Assembly (NCBI GenBank): GCA_002083615.1
Contig: MSXO01000009.1
Span: 1 to 64,000, forward strand
Source: Proteobacteria bacterium ST_bin11
Lineage (GTDB): Bacteria > Pseudomonadota > Gammaproteobacteria > Methylococcales > Methylomonadaceae
Length of the DNA: 64,000 nt
Direction: 5' to 3'
A program made the translations under genes and the position numbers. Every line of letters begins with the position of its first letter. Position 1 is the stretch's first letter. Under the pieces are notes generated by a model, which was not told where the DNA came from, did no database searches, and worked only from the letters and a program-made list of their open reading frames with translations. Below are positions 26,508 through 35,094 of the stretch, in pieces.

Positions 26508-26978
26508 TTAACGCGACTCAACGCGAATCTCAGGTCTTGAAATCATTCGCGGCTGCGGAAAGATCGGCGCCGTGGTAGGCGGAGCAATAATTAACACCCG
26601 ATTATTGTTTTGCTGCGCCTGTCTTTCCAAGGCTGCGGCCTGGCGCTGTTCCGCTTCAACTTGCTGTTGATGCGATATCGCACTTTGCTTTAACGCATTC
26701 GTCGATTCGGTTTGATTTCTCAGCATTGCATCACGTCTATCCGCTTCCAGCTTAGCCGCTTTGGCCGTTTCTTGTTCGTTTTGCAAAGCTTGTAACTTAG
26801 ATTTGGCTGCCGCCTCTTGCGCTTCATTGGCTTGAATATCCAACTGCACTGCTTTATCGCTGCTTTGGCATGGTCTGGCTTGATAAACCGTTTTACTATC
26901 CTTGCCGATACATTTAAATACTTCCGCGCTCGCTGAGTGATGCGCCAGAACCATCGTCATCCAAATCAACATCCTCAT
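26508..26978 (-). CDS. DUF4124 domain secreted protein
   Basis: 156 residues with a Sec signal (MRMLIWMTMVLAHHSASA) and an N-terminal DUF4124 module, EVFKCIGKDSKTVYQARPCQ, whose two Cys probably form a disulfide. A long Ala/Gln/Glu/Lys-rich helix follows (about 45-120), probably a coiled coil, then a Pro-rich tail (APPTTAPIFPQPR). I chose the ATG ending at 26978 because GAGG stands six bases upstream. An in-frame ATG ending at 27014 has no ribosome site. The function of the family is unknown. It lies 15 bp upstream of hemJ on the same strand. Confidence 0.75.
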   Translation of the reverse strand: MRMLIWMTMVLAHHSASAEVFKCIGKDSKTVYQARPCQSSDKAVQLDIQANEAQEAAAKSKLQALQNEQETAKAAKLEADRRDAMLRNQTESTNALKQSAISHQQQVEAEQRQAAALERQAQQNNNRVLIIAPPTTAPIFPQPRMISRPEIRVESR

Positions 26979-27105
26979 AGCCCACCTCGCCAAAACGCCA
27001 TTTGCCCGGGCCATAGTTTAGGGTAAAAAATCAGTCTGTTTTCAATAGTTAGGAAAAATCATTCGCTAAAAGCGAGCGTTATCGTGTTATGCGAAACCAA
27101 ACCGA

Positions 27106-27483
27106 TTAGGTCCGCAAGTCATGCTCGGTCATATCCGCCAACGCGTCGCGATGTTCCCGGCGAATTAACATGAGGTTTCTGGCATAGACAAAAGTCCCGG
27201 GTAATTGCCCGATGATGATAACGGGATCGACACGGTGAATGCCATAGGCCAACACGACAATGCCCCCGGACAAACTGAAATACCAAAAACTGACCGGAAT
27301 CACACTCTTCTGATGTCTTTCACTGTGTATCCATTGCACGATAAACCGCATCATGAACAAGGCCTGCCCCACCAAACCAATACTCAACCAAATGATGTCA
27401 TTGGAATCCATTATCGATAAATGGTGCTGCCATTTATCCGCCAAATGCGTAAAAAAATAAACGATACCACTTTGTTTTTCCAT
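27106..27483 (-). CDS. Lipid-A-disaccharide-synthase N-terminal domain (LAB_N) membrane protein
   Basis: 125 residues with three TM helices and the LAB_N pattern (IIWLSIGLVGQALFMMRFIV, QWIHSERHQKSVIPVSFWYF, SLSGGIVVLAYGIHRVDPV, GQLPGTFVYARNLMLI). The domain is related to PQ-loop/SWEET proteins. As a stand-alone protein it is repeatedly found beside GT2 and ArnT-like genes, as here, and is thought to help move or present lipid-linked sugars. The real LpxB is elsewhere. It follows the GT2 gene by 50 bp and probably forms an operon with the GT39 and GT2 genes. Confidence 0.82.
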   Translation of the reverse strand: MEKQSGIVYFFTHLADKWQHHLSIMDSNDIIWLSIGLVGQALFMMRFIVQWIHSERHQKSVIPVSFWYFSLSGGIVVLAYGIHRVDPVIIIGQLPGTFVYARNLMLIRREHRDALADMTEHDLRT

Positions 27484-27533
27484 GTTAGAAACTCCTAAAT
27501 TGCCTAGCGGAACGATCAGATTGCATCCAGCGC

Positions 27534-28259
27534 TTAACCACGCTCAGTTTCGCTGATGACTGGCAGACTATGGCGTTTTTTCAACCAAACCACGCCCAGC
27601 AAATCGACGATGCCCACCAATGCCCGATCTAAAGTGCCGTACTTAGACTGACCAAAATTCCGCGGACGGTGATTCACTTTCACAGAAATCACGCGCCCAC
27701 CTGCCATTCTTATTAAAGCTGGTAAGAAACGGTGAATGTGATCGAAATACGGCAACGCCAAAAATTTATCACGTAGAAATAGCTTCAAGCCGCAACCGGT
27801 ATCCGGCGTAGCGTCATGCAAAATTGACTGCCGCACGGCATTGGCAAATTTGGACGAAAATTTCCGCCAACCGGTATCGTTGCGTTTATGCCGAAAGCCG
27901 GCCAGCATCCACAACTGACTGTCGTTTTGTTCGTGCCAGGCCGCCACCAGATTCGGTATATCAGCCGGATCGTTCTGACCGTCGCCGTCCAAGGTGGCAA
28001 TCCACGGATAACTGGCCGCCATGACGCCGGTATGCACCGCGCGGCTTTGCCCGCAGCTGCGTTGATGGGTTAACACCCGCAAGCTGGGATATTGCTGCAT
28101 CGCCCGTTCCAACTTAAACCCGGTGTCATCAGTACTGCCGTCATTCACAAAAATCATTTCATAGGCTTCCCCACCGCCCAGCGCGCGATGGATTTCCTCG
28201 ATCAGCAATTCGACATTGTCCGTTTCATTGTGAACGGGAACCACTACAGAAATCTTCAT
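27534..28259 (-). CDS. Family 2 glycosyltransferase (polyprenyl-phosphate sugar transferase type)
   Basis: Cytosolic GT-A enzyme of 241 residues, resembling DPM1/ArnC-like enzymes that load a sugar onto undecaprenyl phosphate. Motifs: VVPVHNETDNVELLIEEI at the N-terminus, FVNDGSTDDT, the metal site TLDGDGQNDPADIP, and ATPDTGCGLKLFLRD. It lacks the C-terminal membrane helices of ArnC/GtrB, so it is the short, soluble form. Its product is probably used by the neighbouring GT39 membrane transferase. The sugar cannot be deduced. Last residues are basic (VWLKKRHSLP). Confidence 0.88.
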   Translation of the reverse strand: MKISVVVPVHNETDNVELLIEEIHRALGGGEAYEMIFVNDGSTDDTGFKLERAMQQYPSLRVLTHQRSCGQSRAVHTGVMAASYPWIATLDGDGQNDPADIPNLVAAWHEQNDSQLWMLAGFRHKRNDTGWRKFSSKFANAVRQSILHDATPDTGCGLKLFLRDKFLALPYFDHIHRFLPALIRMAGGRVISVKVNHRPRNFGQSKYGTLDRALVGIVDLLGVVWLKKRHSLPVISETERG

Positions 28260-28335
28260 ATCTTGGTAAAAGTTAAAAAAGTTGTTAATTGTATCAAACG
28301 CTTATGCACCAATAAGAATTTTGTACAGGTTTAAG

Positions 28336-29916
28336 TTAGAGGGGCTTGACGTCAGCAGCCTGCCCCGCATGCCGAAACACCAGCCAATATTCTCGATGCG
28401 GCTGCAGGTATACGGCGTCGCTAGGCTTATTTTTTTCCAGGGAAACTAGATAGCCGTCCGCGTGTTGTGCCGCCCAATCGGCCAGTTTTTCAAGCGGCAA
28501 AACCGGCAGCGGCTGGGTTAAACGCCCCAAGAAATTTAATTGGCCTTGGTAATTGCCCACATAGACATAGGGCACGCTCTGCTCGTTCAGCGCTTGCACC
28601 TGCAACGCGGCGGGAGCCAGGTTATAAGCCGCGCCGGCATAACGGAAAAAGAATAGGAAGCCTACAAAAATCGCCGCCACCAGTGCCGTTGATGCTGCTG
28701 CGACCGATAGCTGGCGCTTAATCCAAACAGACAACGCCAACATCACAGCAATTGCTAACACAGTCAAGCCCCATGCCGGCTGTACCGTCTGTACCCAACT
28801 TAATTTCGCCAAGCCCGGAACTTTGGGCAAATACACTAAAAAGATTCCGATCGCGCCGAACAGAGCCGGCACCAACAAATCGGAAACAAACCTGGACTTT
28901 TTTTCGCTAACCGCCCTTACCCTGGCTACCAATAAGGCAAACGCGGGTAACATCGGTATCAGATAATGAATCTGCTTGCTGGGCAACAGCGAAAACACCA
29001 CAAAGCTGGATAACAACCAAACCAGGCAAAAGCGCAGGCCGCTATCGTTAAAAAATCGACTATCGCGCAAACTGGCCCAAAAATGCGGCCAGAACACCCA
29101 GGGAAACAAAAACATCGGTAAAAAAGGGAGATACCAAAATAGGGAACGGGTATGGATTTTGGTGCTGATCGTCCGGCCGGCGGTCTGTTGCCAAAGTATC
29201 GCATTGGCGTATTCCTCGCCTCCGGCAAGAGCAGCAGGAATCGCCCAAATCAGTGCTATTGCGATACCCATCAAGACTGCAATTAACAAACCCGCAAACC
29301 AACGGGAATAGGCAATTGAGGGCGAAACCCAAACACTGACTAAAGCCGCCGTGGGCAGCAGATGCAGGAATATCACCGGCCCTTTGCTTAGCGCGCCGAA
29401 ACCCAGTGCAGCGGCCAGCATTATCCAACCCCTACGCTTCTCAGCTTGCACAACATTCTGCAAGCCGAGCATTCCCAACAGCACCCAGTCGGTGAGCAAA
29501 ATATCGAACATCGTTGAGGTCGCAAACAATGTCCACAGCAAGCTTGCGATCAATATCCATGGCGCTAATAGTGCTGCGGCGGCATGTTCCGGCCAAAGTT
29601 TTTCCGCTAATTTTCGGGTCAGCAGCAAATTGGCCAACGCGGCTAGCGGCCCCACCAAGCTCGGCCACCAATCATTGACACCCAATACCGCCCATCCGGC
29701 CTGAATCAACCAGAACAATAGAGGCGGTTTATGGCTATAGGGCTGGCCGTTCAAATACGGCACCCAAAAATCGTCGCGCAGCCACATGTCCCATGCCACA
29801 CTGAGATAGCGAGTTTCGTCGATAGGTATAGGCGAGCGAAAATAAACACTTGCGCTCAACAGCAACCAAAGCGGCAAGATGCCCCAGCGATATATCAAAT
29901 TATTGGGTATCGTCAT
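28336..29916 (-). CDS. GT39/ArnT-like membrane glycosyltransferase
   Basis: Polytopic GT-C enzyme of 526 residues with about 11-12 TM segments. The first periplasmic loop has the acidic catalytic region IPIDETRYLSVAWDMW and SHKPPLLFWLIQAGW, both typical of the ArnT/PMT family. The C-terminal 90 residues form a small soluble domain (QALNEQSVPYVYVGNYQGQL). Such enzymes transfer a sugar from undecaprenyl phosphate to lipid A or protein at the periplasmic face. It heads the run GT39-GT2-LAB_N. None of the L-Ara4N biosynthesis genes (arnA, arnB, arnD) is nearby, so the sugar is probably not Ara4N. Confidence 0.88.
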   Translation of the reverse strand: MTIPNNLIYRWGILPLWLLLSASVYFRSPIPIDETRYLSVAWDMWLRDDFWVPYLNGQPYSHKPPLLFWLIQAGWAVLGVNDWWPSLVGPLAALANLLLTRKLAEKLWPEHAAAALLAPWILIASLLWTLFATSTMFDILLTDWVLLGMLGLQNVVQAEKRRGWIMLAAALGFGALSKGPVIFLHLLPTAALVSVWVSPSIAYSRWFAGLLIAVLMGIAIALIWAIPAALAGGEEYANAILWQQTAGRTISTKIHTRSLFWYLPFLPMFLFPWVFWPHFWASLRDSRFFNDSGLRFCLVWLLSSFVVFSLLPSKQIHYLIPMLPAFALLVARVRAVSEKKSRFVSDLLVPALFGAIGIFLVYLPKVPGLAKLSWVQTVQPAWGLTVLAIAVMLALSVWIKRQLSVAAASTALVAAIFVGFLFFFRYAGAAYNLAPAALQVQALNEQSVPYVYVGNYQGQLNFLGRLTQPLPVLPLEKLADWAAQHADGYLVSLEKNKPSDAVYLQPHREYWLVFRHAGQAADVKPL

Positions 29917-30127
29917 TTTTCAAGACATTATCGAACCGCTCGGCAGGCATCCTGAAAGCCAGGATAAGATCAGCGCTGTGAGGGGAACTAAGCTAATTTC
30001 ATGCCAGAGTATGCAAAGGCAGAAACGCCCTGCGGCAAGCAGATCCTAAACCCAAGAATCGCCGGGGCCGGTTGAAACAAACCACTAACAAGGTTGAATT
30101 GTCCCACAACGCATAAGGAATCAGGAA

Positions 30128-31165
30128 TCAGGAAGCGACTAGGCGCCAGGACATACTTTCACCAGCTCGCAACGGCGTAATCGCCACGTCGGCATCCTTG
30201 TACTGGTCCGGAACCGTCCAGGTTTGTTTTTCTAAAGTAACTGTTGCGGCATTACGTGGCAAACCGTAAAAATCGGCACCGTAAAAACTGGCGAAGCCCT
30301 CTAGCTTATCCAAGGCTCCAACCTGCTCAAAGGCCTCGGCATAAAGTTCCAATGCCGCATGCGCGCTGTAGCAACCCGCGCAACCGCAGCTATTCTCTTT
30401 CGACCCGGTCATATGCGGCGCGCTGTCGGTGCCGAGAAAAAACTTGGCATTGCCGCTAGTAGCCGCTTTTACCAGCGCTTGGCGATGATGTTCGCGCTTC
30501 AGAATCGGCAAACAGTAGTAATGCGGACGAATACCACCGGCCAAAATGGCATTGCGGTTGTAGAGCAAATGTTGCGGGGTAATAGTAGCGCCGACATTCG
30601 GGTCTGCAGCTTCGACAAACTGCACTGCGTCCAGGGTCGTCAGATGCTCGAAAACGATGCGCAGCGCAGGAAATTGCTGAGTAAGTTTGACCAATTTGGT
30701 TTCGATGAATATTTTTTCTCGATCAAAAATATCGTATTTCGCGTCCGTGACTTCGCCGTGGATCAACAGCGGTACGTTGTATTTTTCCATCGCCGCGAAC
30801 AAGGGATAAGCGGCTTCGATATCGGCAACGCCGGCGTCCGAGTTGGTGGTCGCCCCGGCCGGGTACAATTTAAAAGCGTGAACATGCTCGGCATCGGCCA
30901 CCTTTTTGATTTCCTCCACGGACGTGAGCCCAGTGAGATATAAGGTCATCAGGGGTTGAAATGGCGAACCTTGCGGCAGAGCCGCTAAAATTTCTTGCCT
31001 GTACTCCAAAGCCCGAGCGACTGTTGTGACAGGGGGCTTCAGATTAGGCATGATAATGGCGCGACCAAACTGACCAGCAGTATGACCAATAACAGCTTTT
31101 AAAATACTGCCGGTTCTGACGTGTAAATGCCAATCATCAGGTTGGCGAATAGTCAATTTATCCAT
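30128..31165 (-). CDS. pyrC: Dihydroorotase PyrC (E. coli type)
   Basis: Reversible cyclisation of carbamoyl aspartate to dihydroorotate in pyrimidine synthesis. The 345 residues carry the binuclear-zinc set: HLHVR (DDWHLHVRTG), the carboxylated Lys in FKLYPAGATTNS, His in LLIHGEV and FEHLTT, and Asp in LGTDSAPH. Length and motifs match the class II homodimer. The stop codon lies inside a short tandem GGAATCA repeat (30117-30137) of no evident meaning. Divergent from fmdB-aspS. Confidence 0.97.
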   Translation of the reverse strand: MDKLTIRQPDDWHLHVRTGSILKAVIGHTAGQFGRAIIMPNLKPPVTTVARALEYRQEILAALPQGSPFQPLMTLYLTGLTSVEEIKKVADAEHVHAFKLYPAGATTNSDAGVADIEAAYPLFAAMEKYNVPLLIHGEVTDAKYDIFDREKIFIETKLVKLTQQFPALRIVFEHLTTLDAVQFVEAADPNVGATITPQHLLYNRNAILAGGIRPHYYCLPILKREHHRQALVKAATSGNAKFFLGTDSAPHMTGSKENSCGCAGCYSAHAALELYAEAFEQVGALDKLEGFASFYGADFYGLPRNAATVTLEKQTWTVPDQYKDADVAITPLRAGESMSWRLVAS

Positions 31166-31277
31166 AATCTCTGGGCGTTTTCATTTAAAATAGCTAGTCA
31201 TTCTAACATTACGGGCCTTGAAAACTTAAGACCCCGCCCTTAGTAAGTCGACTTAGACACTTTCAATGGAGAAGCAG

Positions 31278-31541
31278 ATGCCTATTTACGAATACCAATG
31301 CAATGCTTGCGGACATGAACACGAAGCCCTGCAAAAACTGGGTGCGGAGCCCCTAGTCGTTTGTCCTGCCTGCAACGAAGCGGAATTAAAAAAGAAAATT
31401 TCTGCGGCGGGATTTCGTCTGAAAGGCAGCGGTTGGTACGAAACCGACTTTAAAGCCGGCGCGAAAAAGAACGTCGCTGGCGAAAACAAAGCCCCGGAAA
31501 AAGCCGCCAGTTGCAGTGGCTGTCCCAACCACAACCATTAA
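31278..31541 (+). CDS. FmdB-type zinc-ribbon protein
   Basis: 87-residue cytosolic protein with the FmdB/CxxC zinc ribbon: PIYEYQCNACGHEHEALQKL ... VVCPACNEAELKKKI. A second Cys pair stands near the C-terminus (CSGCPNHNH). The ATG at 31278 follows GGAG by the right distance; an upstream ATG (31266) adds only four residues. The family is often found directly before aspS in Beta- and Gammaproteobacteria, as here. Its role is unknown; the formamidase-regulator name is historical. Confidence 0.88.
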   Translation: MPIYEYQCNACGHEHEALQKLGAEPLVVCPACNEAELKKKISAAGFRLKGSGWYETDFKAGAKKNVAGENKAPEKAASCSGCPNHNH

Positions 31542-31556
31542 GAAATCCAAGGTAAA

Positions 31557-31579
31557 GCCGGCTTTCCGAGAAAGCTGGC
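31557..31579 (+). other. Hairpin between fmdB and aspS
   Basis: Ten-bp stem GCCGGCTTTC / GAAAGCTGGC (one G-U wobble) with a CGA loop, 15 bases after the fmdB stop. The T5 run is 11 bases further on, so it is a poor classical terminator. It may be a processing site or partial attenuator for aspS. Confidence 0.45.
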
Positions 31580-31630
31580 ACCTCCTAACTTTTTACTTTC
31601 CCCCGTATTTTGATTAACCCGAGAACAACT

Positions 31631-33421
31631 ATGCGTAGCCACAAGTGTGGAGAATTGAACACCCAACATTTAGGTCAAACCGTTGCCCTGTGCGGCTGGG
31701 TTCATCGTCGCCGTGACCATGGCGGCGTTATTTTTATCGACTTGAGAGACCGCGCCGGCCTGGTGCAAGTGGTGTTCGATCCCGATATGGCCGAAAGCTT
31801 TGCGATCGCCGAAAGCGTGCGTAGCGAGTATGTGCTGCGCATCGAAGGCATCGTGCGCGACCGCCCAGCAGGCACACATAACCCGAATATGTCCACCGGC
31901 CAAATCGAGGTGCTGGGTAAAACTATCGAAGTGCTAAACGAATCGGAAACCCCGCCATTCCCGCTGGAAAGCGATATCGAAGTCAACGAAGAAACCCGGC
32001 TGCGCTTCCGTTACATCGACTTGCGCCGCACCGCGATGCAACAAAAAATGAAGGTCCGCCGCGACGTCACCCGTAATCTGCGCCAGTATCTGGACGATCA
32101 CGAATTTTTCGAAATCGAAACCCCTTACCTGACCAAGGCTACACCGGAAGGCGCGCGCGACTACATCGTGCCCAGCCGTACTCACCCAAATTCCTTCTTT
32201 GCCTTACCGCAATCGCCGCAGCTATACAAACAATTGCTGATGATCGCCGGCATGGATCGTTACTATCAAGTAGTACGCTGTTTCCGCGACGAAGACCTAC
32301 GTGCCGACCGTCAGCCGGAGTTTACCCAGTTGGATATCGAAACCTCGTTCATGAACGAGCAAGACATCATGGTGATCATGGAAGAAATGATCCGCCGCCT
32401 GTTTAAGGAAATTATCGATGTCGACTTGGGCGAGCAATTCCCGGTGATCAGTTACTCGGAAGCCATGCGCCGCTACGGCTCCGACCGTCCGGATCTGCGA
32501 ATCCCGCTGGAGCTGGTAGACATTGCCGAAGAAATGAAAGACGTTGATTTTAAAGTGTTCTCCGGCCCGGCCAACGATCCGAACGGCCGCGTAGTCGCCA
32601 TGCGCCTGCCGGAAGGCGGCGACTTGAGCCGCAGCGTAATCGACGAGCTGACAAAATTTGTCGGCATTTACGGCGCGAAAGGTCTGGCTTACATCAAAGT
32701 TAACGACTTGGCCGCCGGTGTAGAAGGCTTGCAATCCCCTATCGTTAAGTTCGCCCCGGCCGAAGTCTGGGCAAAAGTGATGGAGAAAGTCGGCGCGCAG
32801 AACGGCGATTTGATTTTCTTCGGCGCCGACAAAACCGGCATCGTCAACGAAGCGATGGGCGCGCTGCGAGTTAAACTGGGCCTGGACCGCAATCTGTTGA
32901 CCGGACCTTGGAAACCATTGTGGGTCGTGGATTTCCCAATGTTTGCCTGGGATGAAAAAGCCCAACGCTTCACCGCCATCCACCATCCGTTTACCGCGCC
33001 AAGCTGCTCGGTGGAAGATTTGGTCGCCAATCCTGGCACCGCCTTGTCACGCGCCTATGATTTGGTTTTGAACGGCACCGAAGTCGGCGGCGGCTCGATC
33101 CGGATCAACCGCACCTCGATGCAGCAAACCGTTTTCGACATTCTTGGCATCGGCCACGAAGAAGCACGGGAAAAATTCGGCTTCCTGTTGGATGCCTTGA
33201 AATACGGTGCGCCGCCGCACGGCGGTATCGCCTTTGGCCTGGACCGTTTGGTGATGTTAATGACCGGCGCCAGCTCGATTCGCGATGTAATTGCATTTCC
33301 GAAAACCCAGACTGCCGCTTGCCCCTTATTCAATGCACCAGCATTGGTCAGCGACGAGCAGTTAAAAGAACTGGGTATCAGGCTGCGTAACCCTGCCGGC
33401 AAGACCGAAAAGCAGGATTAA
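31631..33421 (+). CDS. aspS: Aspartyl-tRNA synthetase
   Basis: Charges tRNA-Asp, and possibly tRNA-Asn. Domains in order: OB-fold anticodon-binding (1-105, LCGWVHRRRDHGGVIFIDLR), class II catalytic core with motif 2 (YYQVVRCFRDEDLRADRQPE), the bacterial GAD insertion (about 290-420), and motif 3 (GGIAFGLDRLVMLM). I start it at ATG 31631 (MRSHKCGELN, 596 residues), which aligns with E. coli AspRS. A TTG seven codons upstream is less likely. Confidence 0.97.
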   Translation: MRSHKCGELNTQHLGQTVALCGWVHRRRDHGGVIFIDLRDRAGLVQVVFDPDMAESFAIAESVRSEYVLRIEGIVRDRPAGTHNPNMSTGQIEVLGKTIEVLNESETPPFPLESDIEVNEETRLRFRYIDLRRTAMQQKMKVRRDVTRNLRQYLDDHEFFEIETPYLTKATPEGARDYIVPSRTHPNSFFALPQSPQLYKQLLMIAGMDRYYQVVRCFRDEDLRADRQPEFTQLDIETSFMNEQDIMVIMEEMIRRLFKEIIDVDLGEQFPVISYSEAMRRYGSDRPDLRIPLELVDIAEEMKDVDFKVFSGPANDPNGRVVAMRLPEGGDLSRSVIDELTKFVGIYGAKGLAYIKVNDLAAGVEGLQSPIVKFAPAEVWAKVMEKVGAQNGDLIFFGADKTGIVNEAMGALRVKLGLDRNLLTGPWKPLWVVDFPMFAWDEKAQRFTAIHHPFTAPSCSVEDLVANPGTALSRAYDLVLNGTEVGGGSIRINRTSMQQTVFDILGIGHEEAREKFGFLLDALKYGAPPHGGIAFGLDRLVMLMTGASSIRDVIAFPKTQTAACPLFNAPALVSDEQLKELGIRLRNPAGKTEKQD

Positions 33422-33431
33422 GCCAAATCCG

Positions 33432-33458
33432 GGGCGGACAAGCTTGTCCGCCCTTTTT
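33432..33458 (+). terminator. Rho-independent terminator of aspS
   Basis: Perfect 11-bp palindrome GGGCGGACAAG / CTTGTCCGCCC followed by TTTTT, 10 bases after the aspS stop. The other strand lacks a T run after the stem, so it serves aspS rather than the convergent epmA. Confidence 0.92.
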
Positions 33459-33474
33459 GATATTAATTCTCTCC

Positions 33475-34455
33475 TTACATGCCTTTAACCGGAAAAGCCA
33501 CCACATCGTCAATCGCTGCACTGCGAAGCGCAATCATCAGCAACCGGTCCAAACCCAAAGCCACACCGCTGCAATCCGGCAAGCCGAACTTCAATGCCTG
33601 CAAAAACGCGACGTCCTTCGTAACCCCTGGCAGACCATGACTTAACCGGTAGGCAATTTCCTGATCAAAACGCGCTTCCTGTTCGACAGGATCGGCTAAC
33701 TCATAAAAGCCGTTACCTAACTCCACGCCGTTCACAAAGACTTCAAAGCGCTCACTGAGCCGAGGATCATTAAGATTCAGGCGCGCCAGCGATGACTGTA
33801 TCGCCGGATAACCGTGCACTAGATAAAGCGTGTCTTTCGTCATCATGTGCTGGACGCGATGGCTAAAAATGAAATCCAACCACAAGGCATGATCGTTGCC
33901 GCACAGCTCGTTAGCCTCCGGAAGCGAATTAGCAGCCGCATAAGCCTGATAATTGCTGACGCAAAAAATCAAGGGATCCAAACCGGTGGCATCCTGAAAT
34001 AACTGTTGGTAGCTGATTTGCTTGGTCGGCAACTCGGCACGGAAAGACTGCAATAGCTCCCGCAACAATTCGGCGACTTCCACCATTAACTGCTGCAAAT
34101 CGTAGCCAACCCGATACCACTCCAAGATGCTGAATTCGGGATTGTGATAGCGCCCGGCTTCGCCGTTTCTAAACGCCTTGCAAATCTGGTAGATGCTGCC
34201 ACTACCAGCGGCCAACAGCCGCTTCATCGCAAATTCCGGGGACGTTTGCAGGAACAGGGTTTGTTGCTTAGGGGGGGTATTAAATTGACTGCTGAAAAAA
34301 GCCAGCTGTGGGTCGGTACCGGTGTTTCGGCACAATAGCGGCGTTTCGACTTCCAGCACATCGCTGGCCTCGAAAAAACGCCGTATCGCCGCCAGCATTT
34401 GCGCGCGAGTGCGCAAATGCTCGATTGGGCAGCTGGGCTGCCAGCGTACCGTCAC
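33475..34455 (-). CDS. epmA: EF-P--(R)-beta-lysine ligase EpmA
   Basis: LysRS-like class II synthetase without an anticodon-binding domain that attaches (R)-beta-lysine to a lysine of elongation factor P. The 326 residues show MLAAIRRFFEASDVLEVETP, the motif 2 region YQICKAFRNGEAGRYHNPEF, and motif 3 GVALGLDRLLMIAL. Length equals E. coli EpmA (PoxA/YjeA/GenX). Its start overlaps the stop of efp by four bases (ATGA), so ligase and substrate are translationally coupled. Confidence 0.95.
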   Translation of the reverse strand: MTVRWQPSCPIEHLRTRAQMLAAIRRFFEASDVLEVETPLLCRNTGTDPQLAFFSSQFNTPPKQQTLFLQTSPEFAMKRLLAAGSGSIYQICKAFRNGEAGRYHNPEFSILEWYRVGYDLQQLMVEVAELLRELLQSFRAELPTKQISYQQLFQDATGLDPLIFCVSNYQAYAAANSLPEANELCGNDHALWLDFIFSHRVQHMMTKDTLYLVHGYPAIQSSLARLNLNDPRLSERFEVFVNGVELGNGFYELADPVEQEARFDQEIAYRLSHGLPGVTKDVAFLQALKFGLPDCSGVALGLDRLLMIALRSAAIDDVVAFPVKGM

Positions 34456-35021
34456 TCTTTAACGCGGGACACGTACTCGCCGGTACGGGTATCGACTTTA
34501 ATTACTTCGCCGATTTGCACAAACAAGGGCACCCGCACCACTGCACCGGATTCCAATGTCGCCGGTTTACCGCCACCACCAGAGGTATCGCCTTTCAGAC
34601 CGGGATCGGTTTCGGTGATAGTCAATTCCACAAAGTTGGGTGGCGTTACCGACAACGGCGAGTCGTTCCACAGGGTCATGGTGCAAACATCTTGTTCTTT
34701 CAGCCATTTAATAGCATCTGACACCGCGTTTTTATCGGCTTGATACTGTTCAAACGTATCCGGCACCATAAAGTGCCAAAATTCGCCATCGCTGTATAAA
34801 TATTGCATTTCTTTGTCAACGACATCCGCACCTTCCACGGTGTCGCCGGATTTGAAGGTACGCTCGATGACCCGACCGGTTTTCAGATTTCTGATCCTGA
34901 CCCGATTGAACGCCTGCCCCTTGCCCGGCTTAACAAACTCGTTTTCGATGATCGAACAAGGGTCATTGTCCAGCATGATTTTCAAACCGCCCTTGAACTC
35001 GTTGGTGCTAAAAGTCGCCAT
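34452..35021 (-). CDS. efp: Translation elongation factor P
   Basis: Relieves ribosome stalling at polyproline. I start it at the ATG ending at 35021 (MATFSTNEFKGG, 189 residues), preceded by GAGG at an ideal distance. The loop KPGKGQAF places Lys34 at the modified position of the E. coli protein, consistent with beta-lysylation by the adjacent epmA and epmB. Three OB-like domains of normal size; the last ends in GEVIKVDTRTGEYVSRVKE. Confidence 0.97.
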   Translation of the reverse strand: MATFSTNEFKGGLKIMLDNDPCSIIENEFVKPGKGQAFNRVRIRNLKTGRVIERTFKSGDTVEGADVVDKEMQYLYSDGEFWHFMVPDTFEQYQADKNAVSDAIKWLKEQDVCTMTLWNDSPLSVTPPNFVELTITETDPGLKGDTSGGGGKPATLESGAVVRVPLFVQIGEVIKVDTRTGEYVSRVKE

Positions 35022-35055
35022 TTTTTCCTCGTGAAACAAATAATAGTCGGGCGAT

Positions 35056-35061
35056 TATAAT
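35056..35061 (+). promoter_or_regulatory. -10 element for epmB in the efp/epmB divergent region
   Basis: Perfect TATAAT 33 bases before the epmB TTG start, within the 73-bp gap between efp and epmB. The -35 position holds GAAACA, a weak match. Confidence 0.4.
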
Positions 35062-35094
35062 GGATAAGATTTTTATTCGGAAACTGGAGCAGCA

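Noticed and set aside
30117..30137. Tandem GGAATCA repeat at the end of pyrC
   Set aside because: Only two full copies; no sign of a CRISPR or mobile element.
32297..32986. 229-codon minus-strand ORF inside aspS
   Set aside because: Lies fully antisense to conserved AspRS codons; no family resemblance.
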